Origin: Nesterenkonia muleiensis
Lineage (GTDB): Bacteria > Actinomycetota > Actinomycetes > Actinomycetales > Micrococcaceae
Length of the DNA: 64,000 nucleotides
NCBI RefSeq assembly: GCF_003600155.1
Contig: NZ_QWLD01000003.1
Coordinates: forward strand, 1-64,000
Reading direction: 5' to 3'
This document shows, in pieces, positions 11,613-19,872 of the stretch (position 1 is its first letter; each line of letters opens with the position of its first letter). Below the pieces are notes generated by a model. That model worked only from the letters and a program-made list of their open reading frames with translations, ran no database searches and was not told the DNA's origin. Made by a program: the position numbers and the translations under genes.

Positions 11613-12386
11613 ATGTCTGTCCGGCGTAGACCGCACAAGCGGGTCACCGCCCACCTGCACCCGGGTGGCTATGCCGATGCCCACCAAAACATGCCGCTGA
11701 CTGACCGGGCCGAGCGGGAGCTTGCTGCGCTGCGGAATCAGACCAAAGAGCCGCCTTCGCTACCAGAGTCCAGCTCCGAGGAAGGCGCTGCTGATACGAC
11801 GGAGAAGGTAACCCCAGCGCGCCGGCGTCGGTGGATCCTGGCAGCCTGCGGTGCGGTGCTGGCGGGCATGATCGGTTACCAAATGTTGGGCGACGTCGGC
11901 CCCTTGCCTGTTGTGGAGCAACAGACACCGGAGCCCGAGGCGGACTACCCGGTCTACCACTCGCTGGAGGAGGCGCTGACGCAGTCCTCCTTGGTGGTGG
12001 TGGGCGTACCGCTGGATTGGGAGGCGCGGGAGGATGATGGGCTTCACTTCACTGTCGCCACCTTCGAGGTCAACCAGACCCTATACGGCCAGGACCAGGA
12101 AGGGGAGGTCATTGAAGTTCGCCAGTCAAGCTCGCCAGATGATCCCGGCTCCAGCATCTCGGAGTACTACGTACACCTGGACGATGTGGAGTCCGAGGAG
12201 ATCCTGCTGTTCCTCTCAGACTCCACCGCAGGTACGTACAACCCGATCAACCCGATGGACGGCATCCATGCTGTCGACCAAGGAGAGGTCTCTTCGATCC
12301 AATCCAACGTCATCGAGCTTCCGGCAACACTCAATGAGCTCCGGCAGCAGATCCAGCACTATGAGGACACTGAATCTCAGCATTGA
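11613..12386 (+). CDS. Hypothetical single-pass membrane protein
   Basis: Unrecognised 257-aa protein. An N-terminal cytoplasmic stretch (1-69) is followed by one transmembrane segment (RRRRWILAACGAVLAGMIGYQML, split here by position: basic 68-72, hydrophobic 73-92). The acidic extracytoplasmic domain has alternating strands (SSLVVVGVPLDWEAR, VATFEVNQTLYGQ, EILLFLSDSTAGTYNPI). That pattern resembles secreted beta-domains in Firmicutes and actinobacteria that bind or sense ligands, but no family is claimed. GGAGCAGGAGG precedes the ATG. Confidence 0.7.
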   Translation: MSVRRRPHKRVTAHLHPGGYADAHQNMPLTDRAERELAALRNQTKEPPSLPESSSEEGAADTTEKVTPARRRRWILAACGAVLAGMIGYQMLGDVGPLPVVEQQTPEPEADYPVYHSLEEALTQSSLVVVGVPLDWEAREDDGLHFTVATFEVNQTLYGQDQEGEVIEVRQSSSPDDPGSSISEYYVHLDDVESEEILLFLSDSTAGTYNPINPMDGIHAVDQGEVSSIQSNVIELPATLNELRQQIQHYEDTESQH

Positions 12387-12426
12387 GAGGGATGCTGCGC
12401 CGGCAGGTCAGCCGTATGGTGAAGAT

Positions 12427-12681
12427 ATGAGCACAGAAGAGAAGAGGAAGAAGGCTCCCGAGACAGCAGTCTGGTACTTCGTCGGCGCGACCTTCGCCTT
12501 CGCCCTGGGCCCGATGCTCTTCAGCGACGGTGGCCCTGACAGGTGGCAGACTGTCCTCTCCATGATTCTCGGAGCCGGACTGTTCATCAGCGGCTGCGTG
12601 GTCTTCGCCAAGGAGCGCAGACTGCGCAGGGAGGCCCAGAGCAAGCCGGTCGAAGACAGCGATGCCCCTTCAGGACCGTGA
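12427..12681 (+). CDS. Small membrane protein, two transmembrane helices
   Basis: An 84-aa protein beginning MSTEEKRKKAPETAVWYFVG. Two hydrophobic helices (about 16-33 and 43-60) are separated by SDGGPDRWQ, and the tail is basic then acidic. Function unknown. The frame is open further upstream but there it only shadows the preceding gene. TATGGT (12415-12420) ends 6 nt before the ATG, a leaderless-type promoter. Its 3' end overlaps the end of argR by 12 nt in convergent orientation. Confidence 0.65.
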   Translation: MSTEEKRKKAPETAVWYFVGATFAFALGPMLFSDGGPDRWQTVLSMILGAGLFISGCVVFAKERRLRREAQSKPVEDSDAPSGP

Positions 12682-13209
12682 TTCTGCCAGGCCGGTGAAG
12701 TAGTCGGCGATCTGCTGCCCACCGCTGGGGTCGCGGGCGATGACCATAATGGTGTCGTCCCCGGCGATGGTGCCCAGGATGTCTTTGGACGCGGAGTGGT
12801 CCACAGCGCTGGCCAGGAACTGCGCGGCTCCGGGCGGGGTGCGCAGCACCGCGAGATTCGCACTGGCCTCTGCCGAGACCAGTAAGTCGCGGCAGAGCGA
12901 GGCGAGCTTCGCGGTGGTCGTCTCCGCGATATCGGCCTGGAACTCCCGGTCGTGGCCCTCCGCCGGCACCGCATAGATCAGCCCGCCCTCCCCTGACCTG
13001 ACCCGGGCCGCACCGATCTCCACCAAGTCCCGGGACAGGGTCCCCTGGGTGACTATGACTCCCTCATCGGCCAGCTTCTGGGCCAGCTCGGCCTGGGATC
13101 GGACCGAGGACCGGGAGACCAGATCCCGGATCTTGGCGTGCCGGGCGGTCTTGGTGGACAGCGCACTCCCACCGGAAGATGCGGAACTTCCCGAGGCCTG
13201 CTGCGTCAT
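12670..13209 (-). CDS. argR: Arginine repressor ArgR
   Basis: Arginine-sensing repressor of 179 aa. The N-terminal winged helix (KIRDLVSRSSVRSQAELAQK, then VTQGTLSRDLVEIGAARVR) and the C-terminal arginine-binding/oligomer domain (TPPGAAQFLASAVDHSASKD, LGTIAGDDTIMVIARDP) are both complete. It is the last gene of argCJBDFR and its ATG overlaps the argF stop (ATGA). It probably controls this operon and argGH through the TGCATAA-type boxes. Confidence 0.96.
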   Translation of the reverse strand: MTQQASGSSASSGGSALSTKTARHAKIRDLVSRSSVRSQAELAQKLADEGVIVTQGTLSRDLVEIGAARVRSGEGGLIYAVPAEGHDREFQADIAETTTAKLASLCRDLLVSAEASANLAVLRTPPGAAQFLASAVDHSASKDILGTIAGDDTIMVIARDPSGGQQIADYFTGLAESRS

Positions 13210-14180
13210 CGCTGTTCTCCCTCCCGCACCAACTGCGCAGTGGTCTCATCAGCCAGCCCGGACTCCACCAGCAGCCAGGCCATCAGTGCCTTCTGGGCGT
13301 GCAGCCTGTTCTCTGCCTCGTCCCACACCACTGATTGCGGACCATCGAGCACCTCAGCGGTGATCTCTGCCCCCCGGTAAGCCGGCAGACAGTGCAGCAC
13401 GACGGCGTTCTCATCCGCTTGCGACAACGACCGCGCGTTGAGCTGATAATCGCCGAACAGTGTCATCCGTTGGGACTTCTGATCCTCCTGACCCATGGAG
13501 ATCCAGGTGTCGGTGGCGACCACATCGGCCCCACCCAGTGCGGTGTCCGGGTCAGTGGTGACGGTGACCTTTCCGCCGGTCACCGCGGCCCGGTCCTCTG
13601 CGGCCCGGATGATGCGCTCCTGGGGCAGGTGCCCCTGAGGCCCGGCCACGCGCACATCCATCCCCGCATTGGCTCCGGCCAGGAGATAGGAGTTGGCCAT
13701 GTTGTTCGCCGCATCGCCCAGGTAGGCCAGCTTCAGTCCGCTGAGCCTGCCCTTATGCTCACGGACGGTCAGCAGGTCTGCCAGCAGCTGGCAGGGGTGG
13801 TAGTCGTCAGTCAGGGCGTTGATCACCGGTACCTGTGAGTGCTCTGCCATCTCCTCCAGCCCGGACTGGGCGTAGGTGCGCCAGATGATCAGGCTGACCA
13901 CCCGCTCCAGCACCCCGGCGGTGTCAGCGATGGACTCCTTGTGTCCCAGCTGCGAATCCCCGGGATTGATCACTTCCGGATGCCCGCCGAGTGCGGCGAT
14001 GCCAGCGGAGAAGGAGAACCGGGTGCGGGTGGACGTCTTGTCGAAGATCACCGCGGCGGTCTGCGGCCCGGCGAGAGCTTTGACCGCATAGGGCCGCTGC
14101 TTCATCCAGGCGGCCAGGTTCAGCACCCGGTCCAGCTCCTCAGGACCGAGATCCAGATCGGTCAGGAAATGTCTGGTCAT
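13206..14180 (-). CDS. argF: Ornithine carbamoyltransferase
   Basis: Makes citrulline from ornithine and carbamoyl phosphate. The carbamoyl-phosphate loop STRTRFSFSAG and the ornithine site HCLPAYRG are intact. The ATG at 14180 gives 324 aa, the normal length, and overlaps the argD stop (ATGA). The longer open frame upstream runs through argD and is shadow sequence. Confidence 0.97.
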   Translation of the reverse strand: MTRHFLTDLDLGPEELDRVLNLAAWMKQRPYAVKALAGPQTAAVIFDKTSTRTRFSFSAGIAALGGHPEVINPGDSQLGHKESIADTAGVLERVVSLIIWRTYAQSGLEEMAEHSQVPVINALTDDYHPCQLLADLLTVREHKGRLSGLKLAYLGDAANNMANSYLLAGANAGMDVRVAGPQGHLPQERIIRAAEDRAAVTGGKVTVTTDPDTALGGADVVATDTWISMGQEDQKSQRMTLFGDYQLNARSLSQADENAVVLHCLPAYRGAEITAEVLDGPQSVVWDEAENRLHAQKALMAWLLVESGLADETTAQLVREGEQR

Positions 14181-15463
14181 CGATCGCATCCTCCATCGGT
14201 GGTGAGACTCTGACAGGCGGCGGTGAGGCGCTCGGCGGCCTGGTCCGCCTCCTCGGTGGTGAGGTTCAGCGGCGGTGCCAGACGAAGGGTGGAGTCTCCG
14301 GTGGCGTTGATGATCAGCCCGTGCTGCTGCCGGGCGAGGCTCACCAAGTCCTTGGCCGGGCTCTCGGTGCCGGGAACGGGCGTGAGGTCTACTCCGATGT
14401 GCAGCCCGAACTGCCGCACCTGGGCCACCTGCGGGATGGCACGCAGCCTCCGGGCAAGGTGTGCCCCCACCGTCTTGACATGCTCCAGAAGACCCCCGGT
14501 CTCGATGACATGCAGGGTGGCCAGAGCCGCCGCAGTGGCCGGTGGATTGCCGCCGAAGGTGGTGCCGTGCTGGCCCGCCCCCATCAGCGTGCTGGCCCGC
14601 GCGCCGAAAGAGACCAGAGCCCCGATCGGGAACCCGGACCCCAGTCCCTTGGCCAGAGTCATCAGATCCGGAACGATGTGGCCTGCTACGGCGTGGTGCC
14701 GGAACCACTCTCCTGTGCGTCCGATGCCTGTCTGCACCTCATCACACACCAGCAATGCGTCGCAGCTGCGGGTGAGCTCGCGGGCACGGAGCAGGTATGC
14801 GTCGTCGAGCGGCAGCACTCCGGCCTCGCCCTGGATGGGCTCGAGGAAGACTCCGGCGACGTCGTCGTTCTCGAATGCGGACTCTAGGGCAGTGAGGTCG
14901 TTGAAGGGCAGGAACTCCACCCCACTGATCAGTTCACCGAAAGGTTCCCGGTAGGCCGGTTTATGGGTCAGTGACAGCGCCCCGGAGGTGCGCCCGTGGA
15001 AGCTGCCCTCCAGGGCGAGGATGCGCGGTTTGGCGGTGTTCTTCCGGTGGCGGAGCACTGCCTTCAGCGCAGCCTCATTGGCCTCGGACCCGGAGTTGGC
15101 GAAGAACACGCTGGACCCTGCCGGCGCTTCGGCCAGGGCAAGCAGCTTCTCGGCCAGGGCAATCTGGGTCGGAGAGGTGAAGAGGTTGGAGATGTGCCCC
15201 AGGGTGGCCTGTTGGGAGCTGATGACCGAGGTGATCAGCGGGTGGGCGTGGCCCAGGGCGTTGACAGCGATTCCGCCGAGCAGATCGAGGTACTCGGTGC
15301 CCTCAGCGTCCCAGACCCGTGCCCCGGAGCCGCGCACCAGCACCGCCTGGGGTGTGCCGAAGACCCCGGTGAGGGACTGCTGATAGCGGTCCATGAGCTC
15401 GGCGCTCTGACCTGAGTGCAGAGCGGAGGAGGTCAGTGCCGCGCCGTCGTTGGTGTTCATCAT
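14177..15463 (-). CDS. argD: Acetylornithine aminotransferase
   Basis: PLP-dependent class III aminotransferase of 428 aa. It converts N-acetylglutamate semialdehyde to N-acetylornithine. The PLP region is [19 protein letters not shown], and the Schiff-base Lys lies in [39 protein letters not shown] is also typical. The start overlaps the argB stop by ATGA. Confidence 0.96.
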   Translation of the reverse strand: MMNTNDGAALTSSALHSGQSAELMDRYQQSLTGVFGTPQAVLVRGSGARVWDAEGTEYLDLLGGIAVNALGHAHPLITSVISSQQATLGHISNLFTSPTQIALAEKLLALAEAPAGSSVFFANSGSEANEAALKAVLRHRKNTAKPRILALEGSFHGRTSGALSLTHKPAYREPFGELISGVEFLPFNDLTALESAFENDDVAGVFLEPIQGEAGVLPLDDAYLLRARELTRSCDALLVCDEVQTGIGRTGEWFRHHAVAGHIVPDLMTLAKGLGSGFPIGALVSFGARASTLMGAGQHGTTFGGNPPATAAALATLHVIETGGLLEHVKTVGAHLARRLRAIPQVAQVRQFGLHIGVDLTPVPGTESPAKDLVSLARQQHGLIINATGDSTLRLAPPLNLTTEEADQAAERLTAACQSLTTDGGCDR

Positions 15464-16398
15464 GACTCCTGATCGGGGACGACTTGGGTGCCCACGCCTG
15501 CGGAGGTCACGATCTCCAGCAGCATCGAATGCGGTTGCCGGCCATCGACGATATGTGCGCGTGGGACTCCGGAGTCGACCGCAGCCAGGGCGGCGGTCAT
15601 CTTCGGGATCATGCCTGACTCCAGGCTCGGCAGCATCGCGCGCAGATCCGAGGCTGAGAGCGAGGAGATCAGCGAGGATCTGTCCGGCCAGTCGGCGTAC
15701 AGTCCTTCGACGTCGGTGAGAATCACCAGTTTGGCCGCGCCCAGTGCTGAGGCGACAGCGGAGGCGGCGAGGTCGGCGTTGATGTTCAGCACCTCACCGG
15801 TGGGCCTGCCCGCGGCGTCGAACTCCGGGGCGATGGTCGAGATCACCGGAATCCGGCCGGCCGCCACCAGGTCATTGACGGCCTCCGGGTTGACGCCGGA
15901 GACCTCTCCGACCAGCCCCAGGTCCACCTCTTCGCCATCAATCTCAACGGTTTTGCGCACTGCTCGCAGCAGGGCAGCGTCTTCCCCGGAGAGTCCTACC
16001 GCATAGGGCCCGTGCGAGTTGATCAGGCCGATCAGTTCCCTGCCCACCTGACCGGTGAGCACCATGCGCACCGCTTCAAGGGTTTCGGGTGTGGTGACTC
16101 GCATTCCGGCGCGGAACTCGGATTCGATGCCCAGGCGTTCCAACATGTGGTTGATCTGCGGTCCGCCGCCATGGACCACCACGGGGTTGACCCCTACGTG
16201 GCGCAGGAAGACCACATCCTCGGCAAAGGCGCGGCGCAGCCCGTCATTGACCATGGCATTGCCGCCGTATTTGATGACGATGGTCTGGCCGGTGAACCGC
16301 TTGATCCAGGGCAGCGCCTCGATGAGGACCGCGGCTTTGTCCCCTGCTGTGGCCAGCGTGGAGGTATCCCGTGGGGTCAGGCTGGAAATCTCGTTCAT
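15460..16398 (-). CDS. argB: Acetylglutamate kinase
   Basis: Phosphorylates N-acetylglutamate. The amino-acid kinase core shows [10 protein letters not shown] near the N-terminus, the substrate segment [20 protein letters not shown], and [12 protein letters not shown]. The ATG at 16398 is preferred over a GTG eight codons upstream because AGGAAG precedes it, giving 312 aa. The extended N-terminal helix fits arginine-inhibited hexameric kinases, though feedback control cannot be proven from sequence. Confidence 0.95.
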   Translation of the reverse strand: MNEISSLTPRDTSTLATAGDKAAVLIEALPWIKRFTGQTIVIKYGGNAMVNDGLRRAFAEDVVFLRHVGVNPVVVHGGGPQINHMLERLGIESEFRAGMRVTTPETLEAVRMVLTGQVGRELIGLINSHGPYAVGLSGEDAALLRAVRKTVEIDGEEVDLGLVGEVSGVNPEAVNDLVAAGRIPVISTIAPEFDAAGRPTGEVLNINADLAASAVASALGAAKLVILTDVEGLYADWPDRSSLISSLSASDLRAMLPSLESGMIPKMTAALAAVDSGVPRAHIVDGRQPHSMLLEIVTSAGVGTQVVPDQES

Positions 16399-16440
16399 CT
16401 GGTGCTTCCTGTCGGTGCTCACGGATCGCTGTGCAGGCGT

Positions 16441-17625
16441 TCAGCTGGAGTATGCGCTGTTCTCGTGGACGTAGTCGTGGGTGAGGTCATTGGTCAGGAT
16501 GGTCGCCTCAGCATCGCCGGTCTTGAGGTCGATGATGACCTCCACCTTCCGCCCGGTCAGATCCACAAGAGACCGGTCTTCGCCGATCCCGCCGCCGCGG
16601 CAGATCCAGATACCGTTGACCGCCACATCGATGGTGGCCGGGTCGAAGTCGACCTCGGTGGTGCCCACTGCGGCGAGGATGCGCCCCCAGTTGGGGTCCT
16701 GCCCGAAGATCGCGGTCTTGAAGAGGTTGGACCGGGCGACGGCGCGGCCGGCAGTCTCTGCCTGCTCCTCGGTGGCGGCGTTGAGGGTGCGGATGGCGAT
16801 CTCGTGGTGAGCACCCTCGGCGTCGGCGATCAGCTGGGCCGCCAGCGAGGCACAGACCTCATTGAGCGCTGCCTGAAACTCTGCCAGGTCCACCCCGGCG
16901 GGATCAGCTGCCTCGTTCGCGCCGGAGGCCATGACGATCACGGTGTCATTGGTGGACATGCAGCCGTCGGAGTCAGCCCGGTTGAAGCTGATCCGCACCG
17001 CTTCCCGCAGCGCGGCGTCGAGGTCCTGCTGGGAGATGACGGCATCGGTGGTGATCACCGAGAGCATCGTGGCCATTCCAGGGGCCAGCATGCCCGCACC
17101 CTTGGCCATGCCTCCGATGCTGAACCCCGCACCCGTGCCGGTCTCGGTTTTGATCACCGTGTCGGTGGTCAGGATGGCCTCGGCTGCCCCGGTGGCGGCC
17201 GCGGCGTCGTCATCGAGACGTGCCGCGGCGGCGTCGACCCCGGTGAGCAGCCTCGGCATGTCCAGCCGCTCTCCGATCAGCCCAGTCGAACACACCAGCA
17301 CGTCGGTGGCCGAGACCCCGTGCCCGGCGGCGGTGAGCGCCTCAGCGACTCGTTCTGCGGTGGCGTGGGTGTCCTGGAAGCCCTCGGGCCCGGTGCAGGC
17401 GTTGGCGCCACCGGAATTGAGGATGACCGCATCGGCGCGGCCGTCGCCCATCACCTGCTGGGACCACAGCACGGGGGCCGCGGCCACCCGGTTGGTGGTG
17501 AACACGGCGGCGGCGTGCTTGTCCGGCCCGGTGTTGACCACCAGGGCCACATCGTTCTTCTCGGCGGACTTCAGCCCAGCGCGCACACCCGCGGCCAGAA
17601 ATCCCACGGGGAAGGTCACGCTCAT
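16441..17625 (-). CDS. argJ: Glutamate N-acetyltransferase / N-acetylornithine acetyltransferase
   Basis: Recycles the acetyl group between acetylornithine and glutamate. It is a self-cleaving N-terminal nucleophile enzyme of 394 aa. The cleavage site is A185-T186 in [37 protein letters not shown] and [17 protein letters not shown] are typical. The start overlaps the argC stop (ATGA). The open frame upstream of it belongs to argC. Confidence 0.96.
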   Translation of the reverse strand: MSVTFPVGFLAAGVRAGLKSAEKNDVALVVNTGPDKHAAAVFTTNRVAAAPVLWSQQVMGDGRADAVILNSGGANACTGPEGFQDTHATAERVAEALTAAGHGVSATDVLVCSTGLIGERLDMPRLLTGVDAAAARLDDDAAAATGAAEAILTTDTVIKTETGTGAGFSIGGMAKGAGMLAPGMATMLSVITTDAVISQQDLDAALREAVRISFNRADSDGCMSTNDTVIVMASGANEAADPAGVDLAEFQAALNEVCASLAAQLIADAEGAHHEIAIRTLNAATEEQAETAGRAVARSNLFKTAIFGQDPNWGRILAAVGTTEVDFDPATIDVAVNGIWICRGGGIGEDRSLVDLTGRKVEVIIDLKTGDAEATILTNDLTHDYVHENSAYSS

Positions 17626-18653
17626 GGTGCTGCTCCGATCAGGTTCAGGCCGGTGGTCTCCGGCAGGCCGAGGGCCAGGTTCATCGATTGGACGGCGCCG
17701 CCGGCGGTTCCCTTGGTGAGGTTGTCTGAGGCGGAGACCACGATCACCCGGCCGGCGTGGGAGTCCACCACCAGCTGAAGAGTCACGTGGTTGGTGCCCA
17801 GCACCTGTTTGGTGGCCGGCCATCGGCCCTCCGGCAGCAGGTGCACGAACGGCTCAGCACTGTACTGGGCGGCATAGGCTTCGCGCAGCTGGCCCTCGGT
17901 CGTCCCTGCCGCGATCCGTGCGGTGGAGGTGGCCAGGATGCCGCGGGACATCGGCGCCAGGGTGGGGGTGAACGAGATCTGCACCGGCTGACCGGCCACC
18001 TGGCTGAGCCCCTGCTCGATCTCCGGGGTGTGCCTGTGCGAGCCGCCGACTCCGTAGGGGCTCATACCCCCCATGACTTCGCTGCCCAGCAGATGGGCTT
18101 TCAGCGACTTGCCAGCGCCTGAGGTGCCGGTGGCGGCCACCACGACGACGTCGGCCGGCTCCACCAGCCCACCGGCGAAGGCCGGTGCCAGTCCCAGCAG
18201 GATGGTGGTGGGGTAACAGCCTGGCACCGCGATCCGCTGAGAGCCGGCGAGCTTCTCCCGCTGGCCGGGCAGCTCCGGCAGTCCGTAGGGCCACGTTCCC
18301 TGATGCTCGGAGTGGTAGAAGGTCTTCCAATCGGCGGCGGATTCGAGCCGATGGTCGGCCGCGGCGTCGATCACCAGCGTCTGCTCCCCCAGCTGGGCGG
18401 CGATCTCCCCGGAGGCCCCGTGCGGCAGCGCCAGGAACACCACGTCGTGCCCGGCGAGATTCTCCGCGGTGGTCTCTACCAGTTCGCGCTCGGCCAATGA
18501 GTGCAGGTGCGGCTGCAGCCCACCCAGTCGCTGTCCGGCACTGGAGTGGGCGGTGACCGCACCGATCTCGACCTCGGGGTGGTTGGCCAGGAGGCGCAGC
18601 ACCTCTCCCCCGGCATATCCGGAGGCGCCTGAGACTGCGGCTGTGAAAGTCAT
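17622..18653 (-). CDS. argC: N-acetyl-gamma-glutamyl-phosphate reductase
   Basis: NADPH-dependent reductase, third step of arginine synthesis, 343 aa. The Rossmann loop [15 protein letters not shown] is at the N-terminus and the catalytic Cys is C146 in [17 protein letters not shown]. It is the first gene of argCJBDFR. A promoter (TTGATA, 18-nt spacer, TAGAGT) overlapped by candidate ARG boxes lies about 65-110 nt upstream. Confidence 0.97.
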   Translation of the reverse strand: MTFTAAVSGASGYAGGEVLRLLANHPEVEIGAVTAHSSAGQRLGGLQPHLHSLAERELVETTAENLAGHDVVFLALPHGASGEIAAQLGEQTLVIDAAADHRLESAADWKTFYHSEHQGTWPYGLPELPGQREKLAGSQRIAVPGCYPTTILLGLAPAFAGGLVEPADVVVVAATGTSGAGKSLKAHLLGSEVMGGMSPYGVGGSHRHTPEIEQGLSQVAGQPVQISFTPTLAPMSRGILATSTARIAAGTTEGQLREAYAAQYSAEPFVHLLPEGRWPATKQVLGTNHVTLQLVVDSHAGRVIVVSASDNLTKGTAGGAVQSMNLALGLPETTGLNLIGAAP

Positions 18654-18715
18654 CCTTCGCTCACTTCGCGGCTCGTACGTGGTCCGAACCGGGTCTCCGG
18701 CTCGCTGTCACCGCA

Positions 18716-18764
18716 ACTCTACGTGATTTTATGCAGAGGTATCAATATTTATGCATATGTTCCC
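18716..18764 (-). promoter_or_regulatory. argC promoter with overlapping ArgR boxes
   Basis: On the minus strand TTGATA (18740-18745) and TAGAGT (18716-18721) are 18 nt apart. Two ArgR-like half-sites, TATGCATAAATAT and TCTGCATAAAATC, cover the -35 and spacer (18728-18757). This AT-rich patch stands out in a GC-rich genome and fits arginine repression. The assignment rests on motif resemblance and position. Confidence 0.65.
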
Positions 18765-18843
18765 GGCATTCGACGTGCGCCCCTCCTCCGGTAACCTGGC
18801 TGATGTCAGTGCGCAGACTCAACCAGAGGGGATATCGCCAAGG

Positions 18844-19848
18844 ATGAGCGAACCGACCATGTTCGAAGAGGATTTTCCCGACACCGCGGTGGTCACCCGC
18901 GCCCGTGAGGCCGGTGGGCCCGAGGTGTTCGAAACTCTTGAGGTCCCAGCACCAACCCCGGGCCGGGGGCAGCTGTTGGTGAAGACCGCAGCCGCTGGGG
19001 TCAACTTCATTGAGACCTACCAGCGTTCTGGTGTGTACCCGGTGGAGTACCCATTCGTTCCGGGCAGTGAGGGCGCAGGTGAGATCATCGCCGTGGGCGA
19101 GGGCGTTGAGAGCTTCAGCACGGGCCAGCGTGTGGCCAGCACAGAGGCGATCGGGACCTACTCCACGCATTTTGTGGTCGATGCCGCCAAGGCGGTCGCC
19201 GTACCGGATGGCGTCTCGGACGAACAGGCCGCAGCCCTGCCGCTGCAGGGGGTCACTGCGCACTACCTGATCAACTCCACTTACCGGGTCTCCCCCGGCG
19301 AAACAGTGCTGACCCACGCCGGTGCCGGCGGAGTCGGCCAGATCCTGACCCAGCTGCTGAAAGCACGCGGCGCGCGGGTGATTACGACGACGTCCACCCC
19401 GGAGAAGGCTGAAGTCGCCGAAGCGGCCGGGGCCGACTATGTGCTGGGCTACGAGGGCTTCGCCGAGAAGGTTCGCCAGATCACCAACGATGAAGGCGTC
19501 TCGGTGGTCTACGACGGCGTGGGGAAGGATACGTTCACCGGCTCGCTGGACTCTCTGGCGGTCCGCGGGACCATGGTGCTCTTCGGTGGCGCCTCAGGGC
19601 AGGTGCCGCCCTACGACCTGCAGGACCTGAATAAGCGCGGCGGCCTCTACATCACCCGCCCGGCGGTGCATTGGTATCTGCGCAACGCTGAGGAGCGCAC
19701 CTGGCGTTTCACCGAGCTGTTCGCCGCCCTGACCTCGGGGGACCTGAAGCTCAACATCGGCGGCAGCTACCCGCTGGCTGAGGCCGGCCGTGCCCATCAG
19801 GACCTCGAAGGCCGCAAGACCACAGGGAAGCTCCTGCTGAAGCCTTAG
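18844..19848 (+). CDS. Quinone oxidoreductase (NADPH, zinc-free MDR family)
   Basis: Medium-chain dehydrogenase/reductase of 334 aa, resembling NADPH:quinone reductase (Qor). GVNFIETYQRSGVYPVEYPF and the nucleotide loop THAGAGGVGQILTQLLKARG are typical. No structural-zinc Cys cluster is present. The ATG at 18844 is chosen because the GAGGGG site lies 12 nt upstream and family similarity begins about there; the frame is open 31 codons more. It diverges from argC and is unlikely to be linked to arginine. Confidence 0.88.
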   Translation: MSEPTMFEEDFPDTAVVTRAREAGGPEVFETLEVPAPTPGRGQLLVKTAAAGVNFIETYQRSGVYPVEYPFVPGSEGAGEIIAVGEGVESFSTGQRVASTEAIGTYSTHFVVDAAKAVAVPDGVSDEQAAALPLQGVTAHYLINSTYRVSPGETVLTHAGAGGVGQILTQLLKARGARVITTTSTPEKAEVAEAAGADYVLGYEGFAEKVRQITNDEGVSVVYDGVGKDTFTGSLDSLAVRGTMVLFGGASGQVPPYDLQDLNKRGGLYITRPAVHWYLRNAEERTWRFTELFAALTSGDLKLNIGGSYPLAEAGRAHQDLEGRKTTGKLLLKP

Positions 19849-19872
19849 GTCAAGGAGCCGTGCGGGCCGGTG

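Noticed and set aside
12034-12426. N-terminal extension of the 84-aa membrane protein
   Set aside because: This part lies wholly inside the preceding gene in another frame and has the Ser/Thr/Arg-rich look of shadow translation. A promoter and ATG at 12415-12427 give a better start.
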